Assembly: GCA_030998225.1 (NCBI GenBank)
Contig: JAPYXD010000608.1
Span: 7,904,501-7,968,500 of the forward strand
Length of the DNA: 64,000 nt
From: Diplolepis rosae
Taxonomy: Eukaryota > Arthropoda > Insecta > Hymenoptera > Diplolepididae
Direction of reading: 5' to 3'
Shown in pieces: positions 55,444 through 64,000 of the stretch. Position 1 is the stretch's first letter, and the number at the start of each line of letters is the position of its first letter. The notes under the pieces are model-generated. The model had not been told where the DNA came from and made no database searches. It saw only the letters and a list, made by a program, of their open reading frames with translations. Made by a program: the position numbers and the translations under genes.

Positions 55444-55640
55444 AAAGCGTCATTTTTTCCACAGAAAGATTTTCAAATTCTTTAAATATTGAATTTATTT
55501 GCATTATTTGCGATATAAGAGTTTGAAATTGTCTACGAGGACACCTGTCGACAACGTATCCTATCTGATACGCGACTAGTGATTCTCCGATAATGTAGGC
55601 AGTGACAAAAATTTCAAACTCAACTAATTAATAATATAAT

Positions 55641-55899
55641 AATATTTTCAAACTCACCTAATTAATATTACATAATATTATTATATATTATTAATTATAT
55701 TTTTGTTTTAATTACATCTTTCTGTATTTAAAAAAATGTTTGGGTGAAAAACGTTTTTTTTTTTCAATAAAAATTTCAGAGTATGGAACACCTAGAAAAT
55801 TCCACTAAAAATGTAAATAAAGACCCCATAAGTATTTGGAAGTATGAATTTATTCATTTCGAAGACCTTTAACGACTGAAAAAACAAAAATAACCATTT
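55641..55899. other. Short AT-rich spacer
   Basis: Simple AT sequence after array 2. No features. Confidence 0.4.
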
Positions 55900-56040
55900 T
55901 TATTCATCATTTTCGTTATCTAAATCCCTTTCACAATCTTTGCAAGTGTAGAAACTTGCGCGCATATCAGCGCATTTAAAATGAACAGGTCGCTTGCATT
56001 CTTTGAACACCACATTCTCGGGCAGCCGCTCCTATGCCTT
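55900..56040 (-). pseudogene. C-terminal zinc-ribbon tail of a pogo-type transposase, fragment
   Basis: The minus-strand frame ERLPENVVFKECKRPVHFKC, then ADMRASFYTCKDCERDLDNE, ends in a stop at 55900. The two Cys/His clusters with KCADMR-YTC resemble the C-terminal tails I recall from insect pogo/Tigger-type transposases. A stop lies just upstream, and no catalytic domain is recognisable. It is a fragment only, with low certainty on family. Confidence 0.45.
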
Positions 56041-56194
56041 TGTTTTCGGTCAAACAACATTTCAAGGCACGAAGCAGCGCATCAAAATTCTGTTTAAACA
56101 GAGTTTAGCTGTATTAAAACGATATATAAACACATCATGTCAACACAAAAGACGATATTTGACATTTGTATTCCATTACAAATCGAATACAAAG

Positions 56195-56600
56195 TGTCCC
56201 ATACCCGGCAATATAGTGTGTCCCACACTCTGGAAATGACGCCATTTTGAAAATGACGAGCATTTTTTTTTCAACCACATGTCGGCATAGTAAAATATTG
56301 CATCGTAAAGTAGACATAAAATGCAATATGAAAATGCATTACACTCACCTTTTGCAATTGATTCACTCGAAAAACTAAGAATTTAAAAAAAATCGACAAA
56401 ACTTTTTTAGTCGATTTTCAACACGATTTCTGTAGCACATACAAGCAGTGCGTCTTTTCACTTCGGTCTTAGTAAAAAAGATGGCTCATGTCAAGAGAGG
56501 AGTTTGACAGTAGTCAGGTTGGCCATATTGGCATTGTATGAAAGAAAAATTGGAGTGTCCCGTATCCGGCCATGTCCCATACCCGGGCATATTCCCTTAC
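56195..56600. repeat. Repeated GTGTCCCATACCCGG motifs, possible pogo-type ends
   Basis: GTGTCCCATACCCGG (56197), GTGTCCCGTATCCGG (56554) and TGTCCCATACCCGGG (56573) occur on the same strand, next to the pogo-type tail at 55900. They may be one terminus with subterminal copies. I find no inverted partner. Confidence 0.4.
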
Positions 56601-57488
56601 TTGACATGTTGCGTCATTCAACTAAGCAAAGTAATGAAATGTATTTTCAAAAAATTGAGGACCTACTTCTTTCATATACTATTTTTTGGAGGACTATCTA
56701 ACATTTTACGTTTCTCCTTAGCTCTCTTTTTTCTGACCTCTTTTCTCTCGTTTTCTTAAGTCGAAGAAAAAAGAGATTTTGAAACGAAGCCTGAGGCAAG
56801 TAAACTGGAGTTCGAAAAGGAAGTCTGATTTCATTACGGACGACAATGGCCGAACATATGTTTTCTACTTTGACATTGCGAACATTTATTTATTTTTCTT
56901 TTGCCATCACATTGTCAGAAGTAGACAAGAAAAGACATTGGAGGACAATGCTAGTGTGCAGGAAGGTCTCTGGAGCAATAAAGATCAGAAAGTTGCCAGT
57001 AGAACTTATAGTTGAAGAATAGAGTGGGTGTTCTGTTCCACAGCCCCTGCATCTCTTTATCCTAAATCCCTCACTTCAGAAACTTCTCTTTTTATCACTT
57101 TACTTCCCTTCGAGATTTCGAGAGATTCCGCCTCTCGAGTGGAGTATGCGTGACCTTAAAATCTATTTTCGCATTTTACTATTAACTTACGAGAATGAGA
57201 ATGAAGTTTTCAGTCGAACGGGTTTCAAGGAATTTAGTGTGATCGTGAGGCGTAAATTTAATTCAGCCTGCCCATAGATTTATTTGAATGCGCATTCCAA
57301 TGGAAAATCGAAAGGCTATTATAGAAGTTATTTTATAAATACTGTCACAAAAATTACTTAAATTTGAATACGTGATATTGTGAATTGTAAGAATCAACTT
57401 CTAAGAGTTAATTTCGAGAGTAAAAAATTTAAGACTATGAATAATGATAAATTATCGCCTCCAAAAAAAAAAGAAAAATTATATATAT
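56601..57488. other. No recognised gene
   Basis: Open frames 56779-57015 and others lack a domain. Nothing repetitive was noticed. Confidence 0.35.
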
Positions 57489-58298
57489 ATACTACCTTTC
57501 AAAATTATAGGTTCACCTATTGTTTAAGACAATGTCAAAGTGTTTGCATTTTTATAAATACAAGTTAAAATATTTTTTCCGATAATAGCATGAATATTAG
57601 TCAAATTTCGCACCTAATGATCCAAAGTTGGAGACAAAATGTTTATTTTATACAGATATATTACGAAAAAACACCAAATTTAGATCCCTAAGGAAAATCT
57701 TAGTAACTCTGAAAGTAATTAACATTTCTGAAAGTTGTTGGTCTCGTTTTAGAGGTAAATCTTCATAGTAATTTGCCAATTAATCAAGATAATTTTAGAG
57801 TTTTTTTCTTCCATTTTGACCTGGGGTCAAACGTGATACATATAGTCGAAAAATTTTTAAAATGAGTAACTTCTTAGAAGAGTTTTTCAAAAATCAATAT
57901 ATATTATATTTTGATAATATTTATGAATATTCATTAAAATATTAATGTTTTTTGTGTATTTATATAATGTATAGAGTATCCAAGAAAAAAATGTAAAAAT
58001 ATCTTAATCAGTGGGCAAATTACTATGGAGACTTACCTTTTAAAACGAGACCAATAACTTCCAAAAATGTTAATTACTTTTTCCAAACATTTTCCAAAAA
58101 GATTGAAATTTGACTTATTTTGTAATATATCTGTATAAAACTAACATTTTGCCTCCAACCTGGGATCATTACATACGAAATTTCATTAACATTTATGTTA
58201 TTATGGGAAAAAAATTACTTACTTGTTCTTACAAAAATTAAGACACTTCGACAATGGCTTAAACAACAGATGAACCTATAATTTTCAACGGTACTGTA
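57489..58298. mobile_element. Foldback element, about 810 bp, Tc1-like ends
   Basis: Left CTACCTTTCAAAATTATAGG and right CCTATAATTTTCAACGGTAC begin arms that pair for about 400 bp, including AAAATGTTTATTTTATACAG and TTGGTCTCGTTTTA blocks. TA lies at both ends. Nearly the whole element is one long hairpin. No coding sequence. Confidence 0.85.
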
Positions 58299-58348
58299 TA
58301 GTATATAACCAGGGGTATGCATCAGCCCATCTTTCACGATTCTAACAT

Positions 58349-58430
58349 GACCCCGTTAATGTCACGAGTTGCATTCTTAAGCGAATTGGCCGAATACTCA
58401 CGGGCGGTGCTAACTGTACCATCACTCCCG
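58349..58430. repeat. 82-bp inverted-repeat partner of 61215-61295
   Basis: CTAACTGTACCATCACTCCC here matches, in reverse complement, GGGAGTGACGGTACAGTTAG at 61216, with further similarity (GTTAATGTC, TAAG) across about 80 bp. The pair encloses a THAP exon and a 1.4-kb R59 copy. It might be the decayed TIR of a larger element or two promoter copies. Confidence 0.65.
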
Positions 58431-58571
58431 GTTTTTCTGTTGTTCTTTATGGGACAGGTGACGGTTTTTAATTAATTTTTAAATAAGAGAAGAAGATAAA
58501 TGTATCAAAACGTGAAAAAAATTAAGTGGTGTGCAAATTTAAATAATTTTAATTATATTTTCGATTTGAAA

Positions 58572-58713
58572 ATGAGTGGATCGAGTTGTATAGCCCCAAA
58601 ATGCGACATAGGTTATGATAGTAATAAAGGAAAAGTCTACAAATTTAGTGTTCCCAAATGTCTGAAAAAACGTGAAAAATGGCAGAGAGCTATTAACTCG
58701 CTGAAACCTAGTT
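58572..58713 (+). CDS. THAP-type zinc finger, N-terminal exon fragment
   Basis: MSGSSCIAPKCDIGYDSNKG starts at the ATG at 58572 and gives the Cys pair of a THAP finger. It is followed by VYKFSVPKCLKKREKWQRAI, where the conserved W aligns with the family's core tryptophan. The frame ends KPSCK and a stop, with a weak donor GTAAAT at 58714 that would precede the stop. The second half of the finger (Cys-His) is not present, so it must be on another exon or lost. It differs strongly from the THAP exon at 50451. Confidence 0.5.
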
Positions 58714-59030
58714 GTAAATAGGTGAATAAATACAACCGTCAGAATTATAAATACGAAGTTTTGAATAATTTTTATATTTATTTATATAATAAATATCTAT
58801 ATATTCTAAAACAATATATTTGTAAGTTTATTTTTCCCTTAAACCAATATAATCATTTTTTTTTATTATTCTTATTATACTGTTTTTATAATTGTTGGTT
58901 AAATATTTTAAAAATATAAATTAATAGTCACCTTATTTTATATTCTATATTCTTTAATTGTTCACAATGATTTCCAATTAATTACAACTCTCATCGACTT
59001 TGTTACTTTTTCAGAATTGTTTTTTTACAT

Positions 59031-60445
59031 TCTCATCATGGATGAGAAGGTATTGGTTTTATGTGAAAAATGACTTTCGGAATTTTCATCAAATCTTTAC
59101 GTTTTGAGACCCCCTGAGTCAGAAAAAATGGTTTTTACGAAAGTGTCTGTCTGTCTGTCTGTCTGTAGGTCGTGTGCGGCATAACTCTCGATAGAATTAT
59201 CAGATTGAATTGAGCTTTAGTACACTTTATCGGAGCCGAAAAAGTAAGGACAAGTTCGTTAACCAGCCACATCCAATCAAAATTGAGGGATGGAGCACTA
59301 CTTTTGTGTTTTTGAAAATAATTTTTTGAAAAAATCAAAAATTTCAATGCTGGTTTTTGATAGTGCTCATAAATCTCTACAAATTATCCTGATAACATTT
59401 TTTGATTAAATCAAAATTATAAATGTTACAGCATATTCAAATTCGAAAAAAGTCAATATCAAAATTCCATTTTCCAGTTAAATTATACGAGATACGAAAA
59501 AACGTTATGATACAATATTATTTTCTACATAAAGACCTACAAATTTGAATTATAACATTTTTTCATAAGATGCATATTTTTCTTTTTAATTAAAAAAAAA
59601 CTATTGAAAATCCAAAATTCAATTTTTTAACAATAATATTCGAAATACCAAAAAAACGTAAGAATACAAAGTTGTTCGTTTCAAAAAGATCTACAAATTT
59701 TGTCTCACACAGTTTCTGATAAAAGATATATTTTTCGTTTCAATTCCAAAAAATACGATTAAAATTCAAAAATTCCATTTTTTAGACAAAATATGTGAGA
59801 TTCAAAAAAAACTTAAAGATGAAAATTGTTTGGCTAAATAAGGTCTACACATTCTTATCGATAAATTTCTCGACAGGATGTATATTTTATGATTTGATTT
59901 TTAATATTAAATAAATTCGATTTTTTCACCAAAATATGTGATATGAAATAAGCGTTGTTCTGCAAAATCATTTCCTTAAATAAAGTCTACGATTGTTTTT
60001 CCTTTTTAAAAGATTTGGAAGAAAATAAATTTATCAATAATCATGTAATTTATTAAAAAGTTACAGAAATGCATATAGAAAATCGAGCGCGAAGCGCGAG
60101 TGTCATGATGAGAATGTATTCCTTAAGGCCGATAGAGCCTTAAGTAAATTGAATTTCCTGTTTCACTTAATCTGAAAAAGAAACTTACTGAATTTGAGAA
60201 AATGACTAATTTACATCATCTTTAATATCATTAAGTTGGTTTGAGCTTCAGTATTAAATTATAAGAAATAAACTTAAACGTATGCGAAGAGCACAAGACC
60301 GAGCGCGAAGCGCGAGGTCCAGAAAGAACGGAGCGCGAAGCGCGACGATCGAATCGCGCGCCCTAGGCGCGCTCAAACTTGCGAGCGAAGCGAGCTGCGC
60401 GCCAAGCGCGCAATGAGAATGTGCCCGCGAAGCGGGCAGATTTTT
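59031..60445 (+). repeat. Dispersed repeat R59, longest copy, with GC-rich hairpins
   Basis: It starts CATTCTCATCATGGATGAGA and GAGAAGGTATTGGTTTTATG, carries a CTGT microsatellite at 59145-59166, then a long AT-rich body with repeated AAAATTC-ATTTTTTA words at about 100-bp intervals. It ends in a GC-rich tail (60295-60440) made of short palindromes: GAGCGCGAAGCGCGAG, GCGCGCCCTAGGCGCGC, GCGAGCGAAGCGAGC, GCCCGCGAAGCGGGC. Other copies are at 11640, 16160, 18570 and 20936. No protein is encoded. Confidence 0.82.
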
Positions 60446-60474
60446 TTTTTCATTTTTCAAGTTAATTTTAATTT

Positions 60475-60590
60475 TATCGATCTTGTGTAGTAGTAGCTTG
60501 TTGTAATAGAGCATGCGCAGTTCAAATGTACAAGGCTTTGTCAGTAGGGTGCTAACGCTGTACGAAGAAGAAGAAGAAGAATTTTTCGGG
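60475..60590 (+). repeat. Dispersed repeat shared with 24715-24830
   Basis: ATCTTGTGTAGTAGT, AGCATGCGCAGTTCAAATGT, ACAAGGCTTTGTCAGTA and a GAAGAAGAA run occur in the same order as at 24.7 kb. It lies directly after R59. Confidence 0.8.
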
Positions 60591-60789
60591 TACAAAACGT
60601 TAAAGTGTTTGAAAATTCAATATTACGTTTGTAATGTGTATTGAAAATACACACTTCAAATGCCTAGAAAATTACTACCGTGATTTACGTGTAGAAGTAA
60701 CACACTTGTTTTTAGAGTGTAGACAATTGAATATAAAAAATTTAAAAAAAGCTATTATTCTATGCTATAGAGGAATGAAAGAGATATTA

Positions 60790-61010
60790 CACAGAGAAAA
60801 GTGGATGTTTAGAATTAACATCTAGATGTTTAACTATGGGACAGCCATCTTATATATTTAGTTGTAAAATATCTAGATATTCAGCTTTAATATCTAAGAT
60901 GTTAAAATATGCAGAGATTAATATCGTAGATATTACAGTTGAACATCTAGATAATACAATTGAACATATAAGATGGCTGTCCCATAGTTGAACATCCATT
61001 TTTCTCCGTG
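60790..61010. mobile_element. Foldback MITE, 221 bp, TA target duplication
   Basis: CACAGAGAAAAGTGGATGTT (left) and AACATCCATTTTTCTCCGTG (right) are inverted, with TA at 60788-60789 and 61011-61012. Pairing continues through GGGACAGCCATCTTATAT and its complement. Non-coding. Confidence 0.88.
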
Positions 61011-61012
61011 TA

Positions 61013-61650
61013 ATATTTAAATATTAATATTGGCTGAATGTTTCAAAATAGTTTTTGTACAATATTGATATGAATAATAAGGAGAAAATTCAATTAGAAA
61101 TATTCAAGTAATATTAATATTCAAAGTCTGATCTCTTTTATTTGTTTATGGCATTGAATAATATACTTTCAAAAATTTTCATATTAAATTCTCCGTATAT
61201 TACTGTGAATTTTCTGGGAGTGACGGTACAGTTAGCGTCGCGTGTGACCATTTGGCAAACGAACTTAGGAATTCAACTTGGGACATTAACAGGGCGCCAT
61301 TTTCTTTTCTGATATATACAAAGGTTAAACTGTATGAATGACTGACGTTGTACTTCAGTAACAATAATTTATTTATCCCAATAACAATTTGTTAACAGAC
61401 GAATTAGCGTCTTGTTCGTGGAACGACTTGCCGACAACTGTTTATCGAGAATGGCCGCCGCTGCGGCGTAACGGTTATGCGCCAGAGCTGGGATACTCGA
61501 TGAGTCCAAATACATACCGTTGTTTTCTAAAAATACATGTGATTTATAGTACCAACTTTTAAACGTTTAGTGTCAAAATTTCATGACAATCTGACGCTTA
61601 GTTCAGAAGTTACAGAGGTTTTGGTGAAGCAACTTGTGTTATTTTCAAAA
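61013..61650. other. No gene; contains inverted-repeat partner 61215-61295
   Basis: Apart from the partner of 58349-58430 nothing is recognised. The 3' end may contain the decayed 5' untranslated part of the mariner that follows. Confidence 0.4.
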
Positions 61651-62680
61651 CAATGGATAAAAAAGAGTTTCTAGTGTTAATCAAACATTGATTTTCAATG
61701 GGAAAAAATACTGCTGAAGCAAAGCAGTGGCTTGATAAGCGCTATGCTAATCAGTTATTTGCCTTTTCACTGATTCATCAGTGAAAAAATATTTTTCACT
61801 GTTAAATCAGTTAATTTCCACTGAAATAATCAGTGAAATTTCACTGTTTTGCAGTAACCTCTTTTTAGCTATTTGAATCAGTCAAATTTCACTAATAATC
61901 AGTAGATTTTGACTGACTCAAATTTAGAGAGTGGGGACTCTGCACCAGGGGAATCAACAATCATCGACTGGTATGACGAATTTAAACGCGGTCGTACAAA
62001 CACCGATGACACTGAACGCTCTAGTCGCCCAAAATCAACAGTTCTTCTGGAAAACATATCAAAAGTCCACAAAATATTTTTGGGCGATCGTAAATTAAAG
62101 TTGCGAAAGATAGCTAACACCTTAGAGATATCAGAAGGCAGTGTGTTCACAATTTTACACGAATCTTTGGGGTGAATAAGTTGTTTTTCCAAGTGAGTGC
62201 CGCGTTTGCTCACACCCGACCAAAAACAACAACGCATCGAGAATTCAGAGCGCTGTTTGGAGCTGTTCGAGCGAGGTAAAAAGGATTTGCTGCATCGGTA
62301 TATGACAATGGATGAAACACCTGAAACAAAAAGATCGTCAGCTGAGTGGACAGCAGCTGGTGAAAGCCGTCCAAAGCGATCAAAAACTCAACAGTAGGCT
62401 AATAAGGTTATGACATCCGTATTTTGGGATGCGCATGGTATTTTGATTATTGGCTATCTTGAGAAAGGTAAAACCATTAACATCGACTTTTACATGGCAT
62501 ACCATAAGTGGATCGATTGAGCGCAGAAATCAAGGAAAAGCGGCCTCACATTTGAAAGAAAAAAGTGCTATTCCACCAAGACAATGTATCGTGCCACAAG
62601 TCCATGAAAAAGATGTTTAAATGGAGTAAATGAAACTACGAATTGCTTCCTCGTCCACCATATTACCTAATCTTAAAAAT
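61651..62680 (+). pseudogene. Irritans-type mariner transposase, broken, with an insertion
   Basis: MDKKEFLVLIKH is followed by a stop, then FSMGKNTAEAKQWLDKRY. A foreign segment of about 185 bp (61746-61930) interrupts. The gene resumes DSAPGESTIIDWYDEFKRGR, KLKLRKIANTLEISEGSVFT and PRLLTPDQKQQRIENSERCL. After LLHRYMTMDET (first aspartate) a short deletion joins to PETKRSSAEWTAAGE. Stops follow, then VFWDAHGILIIGYLEKGKTI and VLFHQDNVS-like sequence (second aspartate), and PRPPYYLILKN where the third-site motif should be. The 3' end is lost. Clean TIRs were not found. It is a different mariner subfamily from those at 6865, 28388 and 30345. Confidence 0.9.
61746..61930. mobile_element. MITE-like insertion in the mariner, rich in CAGTGAAA/TTTCACTG
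   Basis: The interrupting segment consists of repeated short palindromes (TTTTCACTGATTCATCAGTG, AATCAGTGAAATTTCACTG), like the AACAAAA/TTTTGTT MITE at 21665 in design. Exact ends and target duplication could not be fixed. Confidence 0.6.
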
Positions 62681-62689
62681 AGATTGGAG

Positions 62690-63565
62690 ATTTATTTAAA
62701 CTTGATTGTATATGATTCTATCATGAGCTGATTCGAGTATCACAAGACTACATCAGTCAGCTGTCTTAATTAGAATGTCATCTACTCATCTAAGTTTGAT
62801 ACTTCCAAGTCCTAAGCGATACTTATTGTCCCACGAATGTTGCTAACGTTGAATATCGAATGGCCGGAAGCTCTTGAACCCGAGAGTTTACTGTTTAGCA
62901 GTAAAATATGGTAAACCTAATATCCCTAAAAGAAATTATTCTTCAATTATAGAGTTAGTTTAAAACCGATTTATAAAAATATTCCTTAGTTTAAGCGGCT
63001 TATTACAATAAAGAATGAAAAGTCCTGAAACTAAAATATTGCTGTTGTGTACGTTTGAACACATTTGCCTTTGTCTGATACTAAAATGAAACGTAAGGCA
63101 TAATTCACTGAAGCACTTGAGTTTCGTAGAAAAAATAAACTAAATTATTCCCACGGAACATGCTGGGCCCCGTTGAACGATCAACGTTCAAAAAGGCTCG
63201 AATAATATTCTATACGTAAATACATTTTACAAGTTTTTAATTGTACGTTTGTGAAGCGATTACATATTGAAACAAATTTATGAGTTGGTAACTGATTATA
63301 ACTATCTTTTAACAAATATATTAAGATTTGATGGGGAGCGGATATACTTGTTTTAATGACCGCTTGTATGTTCCTGACGTACATTGAAGAGTGATGATAC
63401 GAATGACATTATAACATTTTCTGGGTGTTTAGAAATAATACGACCCGGTTTCCAATTCGTCAGTGATAGATTATCTTCATTGATGACTACTAGAGTTCCC
63501 TTTTTGATTTTGCACTGGTCACTTGACGTCTACCATTTGCTCCTGGTGATGAATTCATTCAAATA
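62690..63565. other. No recognised gene
   Basis: AT-rich. Open frames 63181-63384 (minus) and 63384-63638 (plus) show no domain. Confidence 0.35.
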
Positions 63566-63788
63566 TTCTTTATACAACACAAGCATATTTTTCTCGCTTC
63601 TTGACGCTTGTTTTGCGGGCATAAAGTTTGTCATTTAAGCCCTAGGGCGTAAATAGGGATGGAGTGTTAAAAGTAGTCATTTAAGCACCCCACTCCCTAT
63701 TTACGCCCGCAGAACTTAAATAACAAACTTTACGCCCGTAAAACACACGTCAAAAAGCGAGAAAAACATGCTTTTGTTGCATAAAGTA
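63566..63788. repeat. Inverted repeat, about 95-bp arms
   Basis: Left arm AAGCATATTTTTCTCGCTTC, GGGCATAAAGTTTGTCATTT and GGGCGTAAATAGGGATGGAG. The right arm holds the complements ACTCCCTATTTACGCCC, AACAAACTTTACGCCC and AAGCGAGAAAAACATGC. It folds into an imperfect hairpin of about 220 nt and is probably a small foldback element. Confidence 0.8.
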
Positions 63789-64000
63789 CCGTGTACAACA
63801 CGGGGGTAAGATCATTTAAGGGGAGTACGATGTACAATGTACTATTGTCTGTGTAAAACTTGTTATAGAATTTCCGATCAAGAAGTGACCAGGAGTTAAT
63901 GGAAGGAAATCGTTAGGATCTGACGATAAGGGTTTATACAAATTCTTTAATAAATTCTTTACACCAACAAACGTAGTAGCGTTGTCTGATGATATGGAAT
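63789..64000. other. Window end, no recognised feature
   Basis: About 210 bp with no recognisable frame or repeat. Confidence 0.4.

Larger units (their letters stand above)
54816..55640. repeat. tRNA-like repeat array 2: head-to-tail then inverted units of about 338 bp
   Basis: AATATTTAAAGAATTTGAAA occurs at about 54816 and 55155. The first unit holds a complete tRNA-like copy on the minus strand. The second is cut after AGCCCAGGTCTTTC (about 55233), where the sequence turns into inverted unit sequence (CGACTAGTGATTCTCC) and then a complete plus-strand copy. The tRNA-like part is bracketed by CTTTCTGTGGAAAAAA and CTTCCTGTGGAGAAAG. The unit body is unrelated to array 1, but the design is the same. 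Confidence 0.9.

Noticed and set aside
55304..55504. Minus-strand frame across the tRNA-like repeat (also 47976-48173 and 48267-48470)
   Set aside because: These frames run through the tRNA-like repeat units and their brackets. They are by-products of the arrays, not proteins.
60254..60595. Minus-strand frame rich in Ala, Arg, Leu and Ser
   Set aside because: It is produced by the GC-rich palindromes of R59. The low-complexity peptide is not a protein domain.

Overview
This window looks like AT-rich, transposon-dominated nuclear DNA from an arthropod, most likely an insect. It holds mariner elements of at least three subfamilies, DD41D-like mariner relatives, a hAT element with a BED finger, a Transib relic, THAP-domain exons, GT-AG introns and many short inverted-repeat elements. 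I see no rRNA genes, CRISPR array or bacterial-style operon. Host coding sequence is very sparse: one possible signal-peptide exon (about 10.42 kb) and two THAP-finger exons (50.45 and 58.57 kb).

Layout. 0-5 kb: remnants of a DD41D-like transposon and small inverted-repeat elements. 5.7-9.05 kb: a long-terminal-inverted-repeat element carrying a broken mariner. 9.1-11.6 kb: a second copy of the 2.6 kb DD41D-like element and a third, related element with about 96-bp TIRs. 11.6-21 kb: dispersed repeats, a 1.1-kb TIR element, and a 1.75-kb TTAA-flanked element sitting inside a dispersed repeat. 21.5-23.5 kb: a Transib-like (RAG1-related) relic split by a MITE, then a mariner scrap. 24-25 kb: GC-rich inverted repeats. 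27-29.8 kb: the relic of an uncharacterised arthropod protein family, cut by a mariner with an intact 349-aa transposase.

The main structure is 29.99-46.9 kb. It is one roughly 3-kb foldback element swollen to about 17 kb by six separate insertions (a mariner, a hAT, a pogo-type MITE, and three long-TIR elements with 4-bp target duplications). Two of the insertions themselves carry further insertions. Because the foldback arms and an internal duplication repeat the same sequence, several insertions can be checked against an empty site in the same window.

47.8-49.0 kb and 54.8-55.6 kb hold two unrelated arrays built to the same plan. Units of about 330-340 bp, each with a tRNA-like cloverleaf (anticodon GGC) bracketed by short inverted repeats, are arranged head to tail and then inverted, with the inversion joints at or beside the tRNA-like anticodon arm. 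This is the most unusual pattern in the window. The remainder holds TTAA elements, a 3-copy tandem repeat, an 800-bp near-perfect foldback, a GC-hairpin-rich dispersed repeat and a broken irritans-type mariner.

All family assignments come from reading motifs by eye. No database search was run.
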